This document shows, piece by piece, positions 11,750 to 20,306 of a stretch of DNA of 64,000 nt. Made by a program: the position numbers and the translations under genes. The notes under the pieces are model-generated. The model worked only from the letters and a program-made list of their open reading frames with translations. It ran no database searches and was not told where the DNA came from. Each line of letters begins with the position of its first letter. The stretch's first letter is position 1. Source of the DNA: Cyanoderma ruficeps (lineage: Eukaryota; Chordata; Aves; Passeriformes; Timaliidae); assembly GCA_008694505.1 (NCBI GenBank), contig VZDJ01007749.1:5605457-5669456 (forward strand), in the 5' to 3' direction.

Positions 11750-12180
11750 CTTACCCCCGCGGCACGCCAGCTCTGGCTCTGCCCAGTGTTTACTCCAGCC
11801 TTGCGTGGATGAGCAGCTTCAGCCGCACACCTTCTTCCCGGTCTCCCTGGGGCGGTGCTTCACCTGCCCCGGCCACTCCCGGCAGGTGGGCGACGCTGTC
11901 CCGCTCCAGCCGGCCGGTCTGTATGTGGGAACGAGGCGGGGAACAAGGCGGGGAACAAATCGGCTCTTCCCGGCCGGGTTTCCGTGCGAGGCCGCTCCAG
12001 CCCGGAGCGCTGGGGGTGTCGCCGGGACACGGGGCGGGAGAGGAGAGCGACAGCCCTACACAGCCGGGTTCGTCACAGCCCACGGCACTCCAAGGGTCAG
12101 TGTTCACCCTCTCTGCCCACCCTCCACCGCCCTCCATTCCACTGTCCCTTTAAGCCGCCAAGACATGAGGTTCTCCACCC
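11750..12180. promoter_or_regulatory. CpG-island-like GC-rich segment, possible promoter
   Basis: This is the one strongly CpG-dense interval in the gene-free DNA. By eye it has a few dozen CpG dinucleotides in about 400 bases, Sp1-like GGGGCGGG (about 12033) and GGCGGGG boxes, and a three-copy 12-bp tandem unit (GGAACRAGGCGG type) at 11928-11963. CpG islands mark vertebrate promoters. The nearest gene downstream on the plus strand is TLR5, whose coding exon starts with a splice acceptor at 26,718, so a 5' non-coding exon must lie upstream. Linking the two is inference, and the island could serve another or no transcript. Confidence 0.5.
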
Positions 12181-13451
12181 CGAGGAGAATGTTTTGGCAG
12201 CAGAGTTTCACTTGGCGTTTTTCAAAGCCCTGTGTAATTTAGCGCTCATTCACTTTTCCCCCCGCGTGGCGAACAAGGATTACTACACTCTTTTTATGGG
12301 GGAAGAAAATAGGTCCCTGAGGTCCGAAGTCCCTAGGAGGCACAAAGGCGTTGGGGGTGGAACTTGATAAGTCAGAGCCGCATCTGCATCTGGCCTTTGA
12401 AGAGTCCAGTTTGTGGGATTTCAGCAGTTCCACCCGGGACTTCAGTACTTGAGAACTCGAGCACGAAGTGTTTTGCTTTTTGCAGACACCCAGTCTGGCA
12501 GGGCTGACTGGCCAGCATCTAATCTGGCTACATGGCATAGGTGTTGTTAGGTATGCAGGCTTCTAGCTCAGACCTAGCATGAAACACAGCAGTGTTGTAA
12601 AATAGAGCCGTGAACTCTTGCTCTGTCTCTTTAATTCCAGCTTACAGCTGGGAGCATTCACCCAGGTCGTGGGAGAGTTCAGTCCACCCGAGGGTGAATG
12701 AGACATGTCTTCCTCTTAATTGGCAACAGGGTAATTTTGGCCTCCTCGGCTTCCTTGTGGAGCTGTGTCATTATGCAAGAACTTTTCAGAAGCTGAACAA
12801 GGTGGTGAAAGACGGGAACTAGAGGGCAGGGCAAGAAGGACCTCCACAGGTCCTCCACAGGATGGTTTCTGGGTTGAACATATGCATAACCAGAATAAGG
12901 AAGAAGCCCAGAGCAGATTTCTCCCTTCCCTCCCTTTGGCATTCCCCAACCCCTCATTAGGCTGAAACATGTATTTGATTTAGAGAATCTTGAGCGTTAT
13001 TCACTCAGTTGGAAGAGCTATAATGGAAGAGGAGAGTGCCTCCTGTCCAAAATAACCAATGCTTCCACAGTTAGCGGGTATGAGCGTGAAAAAAAGCTTT
13101 GGTGTTGCATTGTGAAGAAAATAGAGCTGACTGTAGCTTGACAGATTAATGTGCTAAATAAAGACATAACTGGCTTCCTCTCTGGAAAGAGCTGGGTAGG
13201 GAGAGAATTTAAAATACAACCTGCATGGGGATTTCTGTTTTGGCAACCTCTTGGTGTCTAACTGCAGATCTTCATGGATTCGGAAATTTAGTTCACGTTC
13301 TTCTAGATGCACTGCATGGAGTGTGTCATTCAGTCTCCTGCTTCCACACTAAATGCCTTTCATGCAGCTTAGCCTGTGTGACAGCTGTTCTTCCTGGTTG
13401 GGTTGGGACTACCTTGGGTAAGGCTAATCAGTAGATAAGCAATTGATCTGG
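12181..13451. other. Non-coding stretch between CpG-rich segment and provirus
   Basis: No domain-bearing open frame, RNA gene or interspersed repeat was recognised here. If the upstream island is a promoter, a first exon or start of an intron would fall in this interval, but no donor site can be singled out. Confidence 0.5.
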
Positions 13452-13456
13452 GATAT
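13452..13456. repeat. Target-site duplication, left copy (GATAT)
   Basis: GATAT directly precedes the TGTCCT start of the 5' LTR and recurs directly after the ...AGGACA end of the 3' LTR at 20302-20306. A 5-bp duplication fits ERVL-type integration. Confidence 0.9.
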
Positions 13457-14139
13457 TGTCCTAGGGTAACGATGATGCCTGTATCACCAATCGTCTGTTC
13501 TGTCTGTGCTGTGTGTGTGTTCTGTACCTTTAAGACTGATCCTGAGAGGAGCAGAGAAGAAGACGCGCGCAGTTTGTTTTGGGAAAACAGTTTTCACTCC
13601 TACTCCTTCGTCATCGTCCTTGGGGGGGGTGTGTTCATCGGATGCACGGACAGCAGCAGGAGTTTTTTTTTCCTTCGCTTTGGAGTTAGTCTAGCTAGCT
13701 GAGGCAAAAAAGTTTCCTGGACTGTTTTTTTTTTTCCCTTTTCTTTTTTCTTTCTTGGGACTGTTTAAATCTGTTCGGGACTGAAAACCCAGGGGAGCAC
13801 CAGGAACTGCACCTGTGGCCCACCCCGGGCCTGGATCTGAGGATTTTCCAGCGCCGAAGGGGACCCAGACTGATCAGAGACTGAGAGAGCTGAGCTAACA
13901 CACGGCAAGGACTTCCCTCAGTTTTGCCATCTCTTTTCAGGCCAGCGAGAGGTTTTATTGTTTCATATTATTCATTCCTATGCTTGTGGGCAGCTTGTTT
14001 GTTAAATAAATAGTTTTTTCCACTTTTCTCTGAGGAAGTTCTTTTCCCGGACCAACTGGGGGAGGGGCCATTTAGGTTTTTCTCTCCCGAGGAACCCCCA
14101 TTTGGAGGTTTCCTCCCAAATTTGCCCTAAACCAGGACA
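13457..14139 (+). repeat. 5' LTR of the ERVL provirus
   Basis: This 683-bp LTR starts TGTCCTAGGG and ends CCAGGACA, with terminal inverted repeats of about six bases. It contains a TG-rich tract near 13510, a GCGCGC block at about 13564, T-runs near 13660 and 13725, and a polyadenylation hexamer AATAAA at 14005-14010. The hexamer places the U3/R/U5 functions inside this interval, but exact boundaries cannot be set from sequence alone. It matches the 3' LTR almost throughout. Differences are a few substitutions, a 5-bp and a 6-bp indel, and homopolymer length changes. Confidence 0.95.
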
Positions 14140-14151
14140 CACATTTATTCT

Positions 14152-14169
14152 TGGCGCCCAATGTGGGGC
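14152..14169 (+). other. Primer-binding site, tRNA-Lys(1,2)-like
   Basis: TGGCGCCCAATGTGGGGC matches the lysine-1,2 primer-binding sequence used by several retroviruses at all but one base (T where C is usual). It starts 12 nt after the LTR end, whereas most retroviruses leave zero to a few bases. The gap (14140-14151) is not repeated at the 3' LTR, so it is internal sequence. Confidence 0.8.
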
Positions 14170-14244
14170 ATCGAGAGAGTGGAAAAAACTTGTATTGATT
14201 ATTGATTGCATTTTGGGTGTACTTGGTGTGGGGATAAAGTAGCC

Positions 14245-16278
14245 ATGTTGCTCCTTGAATTCCTAATGTCTCTTGGAATGGAGTCCTTGCTGTATTTCTG
14301 TTCCCTAGGTTTCTTTGAGGTTTTAATACCTTTTTGGTCTCTAGGCTTGTTTTCTTATTCAGAATTAGCCCCAGTGTTGTCCCTAACACATAGCTTTTAC
14401 ACTAGAGGTGCACAGATTAGGATTGCTATTCTGATTGGCTCAGTGATCATGATTTATAGGAAGTTTATACAGGCACTGGAGTTTATGCCAGGAATGTTTA
14501 GCTTATGGTTTTTTCGTCCTACCCTGCGTCCTAGCTCCAGCAGCATGTTTTGGGAATTTATGAATAATTGCACCCGCTTTGTTAGAGGAGGAAGAGGGGA
14601 TGAAGTTTTTCAGTCTTGCCTGTCCCTCTTATCTTTTGAATCGGTTACATCACTTTTGGGGAATGTTCAGTGTCCCCTGAGTGTTAAAGATACCACCTTC
14701 CTGGTATTTCATCTGGTGAGCTTCCTCTATGTGGTTTGCAGTCTTTCTAGAATGAGGTCTGAGATTTCCAGAGGGGCTGATAAGACCCCCGACCCAGAAG
14801 TAGGCCCTGAAGCAGGCCCAGGTGTAAAAAACCCTGAGTGGTGTGGAGAATGGGAGGACATAGGCCAAACCCTGAAGGAATTTTCTGACCCTATAGCCTG
14901 GGACTTTCCATGTGAACACATTCAGAACCCAGCTGTGGTGGGGAAATACTTGAGAGAAAAGTGCCAGGAAGATTCCAAGGACAAAAGGATTGTTGCGATA
15001 AGCTGGGCCTTGGCATACGCTTATCGCACACTGCTGGATACTGTAGGGCAGCAGATGGAGGCAGGGGGGCAGGGAGATAAATTAGCAGCTACCCCAGTCA
15101 CTCAGACAGCAGCTGAACCGGGCAGTGAGCCTAAGTCAGCAGCTACACCAGATAGAGAGCCTAAGGCAGCTGCTAAACCAGACAGTGAGTCTAAGACACT
15201 GGCAGTCGCTGCCGGAGCAAAGAAGAAACACAAAACAGATCGACCAGTGGATGATGACGATGCAGATGAAGGACCCTCGAGGACTCCTGACGACACCCAA
15301 TCAGATACTGACCAAGCTAACACAACAACAAATGCCCAACCAGCTGGCACAAGATCAGGAGCCACTACTGAGTCCTTTTCCCTGAAGGACCTTCGAGGCC
15401 TGAGAAAGGATTACACTCGGCGATCGGATGAATCTATAATTAGTTGGTTAGTCCGTCTTTGGGATGCTGCAGGCGAGGCTACAATGCTGGATGGCACTGA
15501 AGCGAGGCATCTGGGATCCTTGTCACATGATCCAGTTATTGACCAAGAAATGATGAGGGAGGCTACCCCTCGCAGTCTCTGGGAACGGGTCCTGGGAAGT
15601 GTGGCACAAAGATATCTGTGTGCAGATGATCTCTATATGCAGCAAACCCAGTGGAAGACCATAGAACAAGGGATTCAACGCTTGAGAGAAATGGCAGTGG
15701 CAGAGATTATCTTCTCAGATGTCCTAAACACTAGGAACCCAGACTTGGTACCATGTACACCCGTGATGTGGCGAAAACTTGTACGGCTTGGGCCACAAGA
15801 ATACTCTTCCGCCTTAGCAATAATGAAGCGGGATGACACAAGGGAGAGCGTGCTGGATATGGCAAGGAAACTTCGAGCATATGCAGATGCTGTGCATGGC
15901 CCTACACATGCCAGAATCGCAGCTGTAGAAACCCGTCTGCAGAAATTAGAAGACAAAATAGAGGAGAATCACCATACACTCAGAGATGAGATTAAGGAGA
16001 TGAAAGACGGCTTTCTCCAAATCTCAGCAGTACAGGTCAAAGGTTCTGGCACCAAACGCAGACGTTCCCCAGACAGAGAGGAAGGGGGCATCTCACGAAG
16101 TAAGCTGTGGTCCCTCCTGCGTGATTGTGGAGAAGACATGAGGAGATGGGATGGGAAATCTACTGATGATCTGACACAACGGCTGCGCGAATTGTTGAAC
16201 TGCAAGACTCAGCGAGGAAATTCCACTAAGAAGGAAGTAGCTCCAGTTACTCAGGGAAAGACGGATGACCAGGCTTAG
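14245..16278 (+). CDS. gag: Endogenous retroviral Gag-like protein, 677 aa, intact
   Basis: This is the structural-protein position of the ERVL provirus. The frame is open from before 14206, and the first in-frame ATG is at 14245. Residues 1-40, 58-72, 84-92 and 150-166 are strongly hydrophobic, which is unlike an ordinary matrix domain. Then come an acidic/proline linker, a possible helical domain (about 205-270), and three 10-residue repeats of an AAxPxSEPK type (289-318). A basic KKKHK and an acidic DDDDADE follow. A capsid-like helical region spans about 380-550, a coiled coil about 555-592, and a basic KRRRSPDREE about 604-613. No CCHC zinc knuckle is present. It ends with UAG at 16276-16278 in the same frame as pol. 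If translation starts at a later methionine such as residue 170, the hydrophobic part would be leader. Assignment as Gag rests mainly on position. Confidence 0.8.
   Translation: MLLLEFLMSLGMESLLYFCSLGFFEVLIPFWSLGLFSYSELAPVLSLTHSFYTRGAQIRIAILIGSVIMIYRKFIQALEFMPGMFSLWFFRPTLRPSSSSMFWEFMNNCTRFVRGGRGDEVFQSCLSLLSFESVTSLLGNVQCPLSVKDTTFLVFHLVSFLYVVCSLSRMRSEISRGADKTPDPEVGPEAGPGVKNPEWCGEWEDIGQTLKEFSDPIAWDFPCEHIQNPAVVGKYLREKCQEDSKDKRIVAISWALAYAYRTLLDTVGQQMEAGGQGDKLAATPVTQTAAEPGSEPKSAATPDREPKAAAKPDSESKTLAVAAGAKKKHKTDRPVDDDDADEGPSRTPDDTQSDTDQANTTTNAQPAGTRSGATTESFSLKDLRGLRKDYTRRSDESIISWLVRLWDAAGEATMLDGTEARHLGSLSHDPVIDQEMMREATPRSLWERVLGSVAQRYLCADDLYMQQTQWKTIEQGIQRLREMAVAEIIFSDVLNTRNPDLVPCTPVMWRKLVRLGPQEYSSALAIMKRDDTRESVLDMARKLRAYADAVHGPTHARIAAVETRLQKLEDKIEENHHTLRDEIKEMKDGFLQISAVQVKGSGTKRRRSPDREEGGISRSKLWSLLRDCGEDMRRWDGKSTDDLTQRLRELLNCKTQRGNSTKKEVAPVTQGKTDDQA
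15109..15198 (+). repeat. Three 30-bp tandem repeats inside gag
   Basis: Three consecutive in-frame units of ten codons encode AAEPGSEPKS, AATPDREPKA and AAKPDSESKT. Such Ala/Pro/Glu/Lys repeats form flexible linkers and probably expand by slippage or unequal exchange. Confidence 0.85.
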
Positions 16279-16297
16279 AGGGGCCTAGCCTCTAGCC
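16272..16297 (+). promoter_or_regulatory. Gag-pol UAG stop enclosed in a hairpin, candidate readthrough site
   Basis: The gag stop UAG (16276-16278) is followed by 17 sense codons in the same frame and then the pol ATG at 16330, with no other stop. The stop lies within the 5' arm of a predicted stem. GGCT(T)AGAGG at 16272-16281 pairs with CCTCTAGCC at 16289-16297, nine base pairs with one bulged base, around a 7-nt loop. Gammaretroviruses make Gag-Pol by suppressing one UAG with help from a downstream structure. Here the structure includes the stop itself. Use of readthrough is inferred. Confidence 0.6.
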
Positions 16298-19200
16298 AGG
16301 AAGAGGTTGGGGAAAACCGTATTTTTTGGATGGTGTGGATTCGTTGGCCTGGCACATTAGAACCACGAAAATATAAGGCTTTGGTTGACACTGGTTCGCA
16401 GTGCACATTACTCCCATCCAACCATGTGGGGGAAGAATCTGTTTCTATTGCTGGTGTGACAGGAGGATCACAAGATTTTACTTTGGTGGAAGCTGATGTT
16501 AGTCTAACTGGAAAGGAGTGGAAGAGGCACCCTATTGTGACTGGCCCAGAGGCCCCACGCATTCTGGGCATAGACTACCTCCGAGATGGGTATTTCAAAG
16601 ACCCAAAGGGACTCAGGTGGGCGTTTGGGATAGCAGCTGTAGTGGCAGAGGGTGTTAAGCAATTGAACACCTTGCCTGGACTATCAGAGAACCCATCTGC
16701 TGTAGGACTTCTGAAGGGGGAAGAGCAACGAGTGCCAATTGCCACTTCAACAGTGCATCGCCGACAGTACAGAACAGCTCGAGATGCTGTGATCCCCATC
16801 CACAAGATGATCCGTGAGCTGGAGAGCCAAGGGGTGGTCAGCAAAACCCACTCACCCTTCAACAGCCCCATCTGGCCTGTGCGCAAATCTGAAGGAGAAT
16901 GGAGATTGACTGTGGACTATCGTGCATTGAATGAAGTGACTCCACCGCTGAGTGCTGCAGTACCGGACATGTTGGAGCTCCAGTACGAGCTAGAGTCCAA
17001 GGCAGCAAAGTGGTACGCCACTATTGACATTGCCAATGCATTTTTCTCCATTCCTTTGGCAGCAGAATGCAGGCCTCAGTTTGCCTTTACCTGGAGGGGT
17101 GTGCAGTACACCTGGAACCGACTGCCCCAGGGGTGGAAGCACAGTCCTACTATCTGCCATGGACTGATTCAGACTGCACTGGAAAAGGGTGAGGCTCCGG
17201 AACATCTGCAGTACATCGATGACATCATTGTGTGGGGAAATACTGCAGCTGAAGTGTTTGAGAAAGGAGAGAAGATCATCCAGATTCTGCTGAAAGCTGG
17301 ATTTGCTATCAAGAAGAGCAAGGTTAAGGGACCTGCTCGAGAGATCCAGTTTCTGGGAATTAAGTGGGAAGATGGACGGCGTCAGATTCCCACTGATGTC
17401 ATCAACAAGATCACAGCAATGTCTCCACCAACCAACAAGAAGGAAACACAAGCTTTCCTAGGCGCCATAGGTTTTTGGAGAATGCATATCCCTGAGTATA
17501 GCCAGATTGTGAGCCCTCTCTACCTAGTCACCCGCAAGAAGAGCACTTTCCACTGGGGCCCTGAACAGCAACATGCCTTTGCCCAGATTAAGCAGGAGAT
17601 TGCTCATGCAGTGGCCCTTGGCCCAGTCAGAACAGGACCAGATGTGAAGAATGTGCTCTACTCTGCAGCCGGGAGCCATGGTCTGTCCTGGAGCCTTTGG
17701 CAGAAGGTGCCTGGGGAAACTCGAGGCCGGCCACTGGGATTCTGGAGCCGAAGCTACAGAGGGTCTGAAGCCAACTACACTCCAACAGAAAAGGAAATTT
17801 TAGCAGCCTATGAAGGAGTCCAAGCTGCCTCAGAGGTAATAGGGACTGAAACACAACTTTTCCTGGCACCCCGACTACCAGTACTGGGGTGGATGTTTAA
17901 AGCAGAGGTTCCCTCTATCCACCATGCCACCAATGCTACATGGAGTAAGTGGATTGCTCTCATCACACAGCGCGCCCGTATCGGAAAACTGAATCGCCCT
18001 GGGATTTTGGAGATAATTACAAATTGGCCTGAAGGTGAAAACTTTAATCTCACAGATGAAGAGGAGTCAGAACAAGTGACACGTGCTGAAGAAGCTCCAC
18101 CGTACAACCAACTGCCAGCAGAAGAAACACGCTACGCTCTTTTCACTGACGGTTCCTGTCGCATTGTGGGGATGAACCGGAAGTGGAAAGCAGCCGTATG
18201 GAGCCCCATGCGACAGGTCGCACAAGCTACAGAAGGAGAAGGTGGATCGAGCCAATTCGCTGAACTCAAAGCTGTTCAATTGGCCCTGGACATTGCTGAA
18301 AGAGAGAAGTGGCCAAAGCTCTACCTCTATACTGATTCATGGATGGTAGCCAATGCTCTATGGGGATGGTTGAAGAAGTGGAAAAAGGCTAATTGGCAGC
18401 GTAGAGGAAAACCAATTTGGGCTGCTGAAGAGTGGAAAGACATTGCCACTCGGGTAGAGAAGCTACCTGTAAAAGTCCGTCATGTAGATGCCCATGTCCC
18501 CAAGAGTAGAGCTACTGAGGAGCACTGGAACAATGAGCAGGTAGATCAAGCCGCAAAGATAGAGGTGTCAAAGATAGATTTAGATTGGCAACACAAGGGG
18601 GAGTTGTTCCTAGCTCGATGGGCTCATGATGCCTCAGGTCATCAGGGCAGAGATGCCACCTATAAGTGGGCACGAGACCGAGGGGTGGATCTAACCATGG
18701 ACAGTATTTCTCAGGTTATCCATGACTGTGAAACATGTGCTGCCATCAAACAAGCCAAGAGGGTGAAGCCCCTATGGTATGGTGGGCGGTGGTCAAAATA
18801 TAGATATGGGGAGGCCTGGCAGATTGATTATATCACACTACCCCAGACACGTCAAGGCAAGCGATACGTGCTCACAATGGTGGAAGCCACCACGGGGTGG
18901 CTGGAGACCTATGCTGTGCCTCATGCTACGGCCCGTAACACTATTCTAGGTCTTGAAAAGCAAGTCCTTTGGAGGCATGGTACCCCTGAGAGAATTGAGT
19001 CAGACAATGGGACTCATTTCAAGAATAGCCTTATCAACACCTGGGCTAGGGAACATGGCATTGAATGGGTGTACCATATCCCCTACCATGCACCAGCTGC
19101 TGGGAAAGTGGAAAGATTCAATGGACTATTAAAAACCACCTTGAAAGCATTGGGTGGGGGATCTTTCAAGAACTGGGAGCAGCATCTGGCAAAGGCCACC

Positions 19201-19461
19201 TGGTTAGTTAACACTCGAGGTTCCACCAACAGAGCAGGCCCTGCCCAGTCTGAACTTCTCGATACAGTAGATGGAGATAAAGTCCCTGTAGTACATGTAA
19301 GAAGTTTATTAGGGAAGAAAGTTTGGATCAATTCTGCCTCAAGTACAGACAAACCCATCCGTGGGATTGTCTTTGCTCAGGGACCAGGTTGTACATGGTG
19401 GATAATGCAGAAAGATGGAACAACACGATGTGTACCTCAGGGAGATCTGATTGTTGGATGA
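16279..19461 (+). CDS. pol: ERVL Pol: protease, reverse transcriptase, RNase H, integrase (intact)
   Basis: The enzyme polyprotein of the provirus is open to a TGA at 19459-19461. The frame is continuous with gag through the UAG, and the first methionine is at 16330 (numbering below from there, 1043 aa). Domains in order: aspartic protease with LVDTG (residues 18-22); reverse transcriptase with catalytic D233, LPQGW (265-269) and YIDD (295-298); a degenerate RNase H-like connection (about 440-500, PTEKEI); catalytic RNase H with D607, E645, D669 and D739; integrase with zinc ligands H766, H771, C800, C803 and a DD35E triad D833, D892, E928. All expected catalytic residues are present. The sequence type is avian ERVL. 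No dUTPase or env follows. Expression would depend on UAG readthrough or internal initiation. Activity today is not shown by sequence. Confidence 0.95.
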   Translation, partial: RGLASSQEEVGENRIFWMVWIRWPGTLEPRKYKALVDTGSQCTLLPSNHVGEESVSIAGVTGGSQDFTLVEADVSLTGKEWKRHPIVTGPEAPRILGIDYLRDGYFKDPKGLRWAFGIAAVVAEGVKQLNTLPGLSENPSAVGLLKGEEQRVPIATSTVHRRQYRTARDAVIPIHKMIRELESQGVVSKTHSPFNSPIWPVRKSEGEWRLTVDYRALNEVTPPLSAAVPDMLELQYELESKAAKWYATIDIANAFFSIPLAAECRPQFAFTWRGVQYTWNRLPQGWKHSPTICHGLIQTALEKGEAPEHLQYIDDIIVWGNTAAEVFEKGEKIIQILLKAGFAIKKSKVKGPAREIQFLGIKWEDGRRQIPTDVINKITAMSPPTNKKETQAFLGAIGFWRMHIPEYSQIVSPLYLVTRKKSTFHWGPEQQHAFAQIKQEIAHAVALGPVRTGPDVKNVLYSAAGSHGLSWSLWQKVPGETRGRPLGFWSRSYRGSEANYTPTEKEILAAYEGVQAASEVIGTETQLFLAPRLPVLGWMFKAEVPSIHHATNATWSKWIALITQRARIGKLNRPGILEIITNWPEGENFNLTDEEESEQVTRAEEAPPYNQLPAEETRYALFTDGSCRIVGMNRKWKAAVWSPMRQVAQATEGEGGSSQFAELKAVQLALDIAEREKWPKLYLYTDSWMVANALWGWLKKWKKANWQRRGKPIWAAEEWKDIATRVEKLPVKVRHVDAHVPKSRATEEHWNNEQVDQAAKIEVSKIDLDWQHKGELFLARWAHDASGHQGRDATYKWARDRGVDLTMDSISQVIHDCETCAAIKQAKRVKPLWYGGRWSKYRYGEAWQIDYITLPQTRQGKRYVLTMVEATTGWLETYAVPHATARNTILGLEKQVLWRHGTPERIESDNGTHFKNSLINTWAREHGIEWVYHIPYHAPAAGKVERFNGLLKTTLKALGGGSFKNWEQHLAKATWLVNTRGSTNRAGPAQSELLDTVDGDKVPVVHVRSLLGKKVWINSASSTDKPIRGIVFAQGPGCTWWIMQKDGTTRCVPQGDLIVG

Positions 19462-19602
19462 GAACCATGTGTAAAATATCACCTTTTGTTGAATGTCACT
19501 GCCATTGTCTGTATATTGTTCTTATAGAAATATATGTATGTATAATGTATATGTTTGTAGAGTTGGAATTAATTAATTTTGGTAGGTTGACGATATGGTG
19601 AT
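19462..19602 (+). other. Short non-coding spacer between pol and 3' LTR (no env)
   Basis: This short AT-rich spacer has no coding sequence of meaningful length. Its shortness shows that an envelope gene is absent rather than decayed. Confidence 0.85.
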
Positions 19603-19613
19603 AAGGGGTGGAA
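19603..19613 (+). other. Polypurine tract of the provirus
   Basis: AAGGGGTGGAA immediately precedes the 3' LTR start TGTCCT. A purine run at this position primes plus-strand DNA synthesis in retroelements. It has one interrupting T. Confidence 0.8.
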
Positions 19614-20301
19614 TGTCCTGGGGTGACTATGATGCCTGTATCACCAATCGTCTGTTCTGTCTGTGCTGTGCTGTGTGTGTGTTCTGTACCTTTAAGACTG
19701 GTTCTGAGAGGAGCAGAGAAGAAGACGCGCGCAGTTTGTTTTGGGGAAAACATTTTTCACTCCTACTCCTTCGTCCTTGGGGGGGTGTGTGTTCATCGGA
19801 TGCACGGACAGCAGCAGGAGTTTTTTCTTCGCTTTGGAGTTAGTCTAGCTAGCTGAGGCAGAAAAAAGTTTCCTGGACTGTTTTTTTTTTCCTTTTTTTT
19901 TCTCTTTTTTTTCTTTCTTGGGACTGTTTAAATCTGTTCGGGACTGAAAACCCAGGGGAGCACCAGGAACTGCACCTGTGGCCCACCCCGGGCCTGGATC
20001 TGAGGATTTTCCAGCGCCGAAGGGGACCCAGACTGATCAGAGACTGAAAGAGCTGAGCTAACACACGGCAAGGACTTCCCTCAGTTTGCCATCTCTTTTC
20101 GGACCAGCGAGAGGTTTTATTGTTTCATATTATTCATTCCTATGCTTGTGGGCAGCTTGTTTGTTAAATAAATAGTTTTTTCCACTTTTCTCTGAGGAAG
20201 TTCTTTTCCCGGACCAACTGGGGGAGGGGCCATTTAGGTTTTTCTCTCCCGAGGAACCCCCATTTGGAGGTTTCCTCCCAAATTTGCCCTAAACCAGGAC
20301 A
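19614..20301 (+). repeat. 3' LTR of the ERVL provirus
   Basis: This 688-bp copy of the 5' LTR starts TGTCCTGGGG and ends CCAGGACA, with AATAAA at 20167-20172. Its last 150 or so bases are identical by eye to the 5' copy. Most differences lie in the first 200 bases and the T-rich tract. It can terminate transcripts in the plus direction, toward TLR5. Confidence 0.95.
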
Positions 20302-20306
20302 GATAT
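20302..20306. repeat. Target-site duplication, right copy (GATAT)
   Basis: GATAT follows the 3' LTR directly and matches the base run before the 5' LTR. The preserved duplication argues that the two LTRs belong to one original insertion and have not recombined with another copy. Confidence 0.9.

Larger units (their letters stand above)
13457..20301 (+). mobile_element. Complete ERVL-type endogenous retrovirus (LTR-gag-pol-LTR, no env)
   Basis: This 6,845-bp provirus is bounded by LTRs that begin TGTCCT and end AGGACA and is flanked by GATAT on both sides. Internal order: lysine-type primer-binding site (14152-14169), gag (14245-16278), pol with protease, reverse transcriptase, RNase H and integrase (16279-19461), polypurine tract (19603-19613) and 3' LTR. 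Only 152 bases separate pol from the 3' LTR, so there is no envelope gene, as in ERVL elements. Gag and pol are both uninterrupted apart from the UAG between them. By hand alignment the LTRs differ by about nine substitutions over roughly 660 aligned bases (about 1.4%) plus several small indels, mostly in homopolymers or short repeats. This indicates a recent insertion. It lies in the same orientation as TLR5. Confidence 0.95.

Noticed and set aside
11538..12367. Long overlapping open frames (up to 234 codons) on both strands
   Set aside because: They run through an antisense CR1 tail and a GC-rich island where stops are rare. There is no domain, and opposite-strand frames are equally open.
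19462..19613. Possible env remnant in the provirus
   Set aside because: Only 152 bases lie between pol and the 3' LTR, with no coding similarity.
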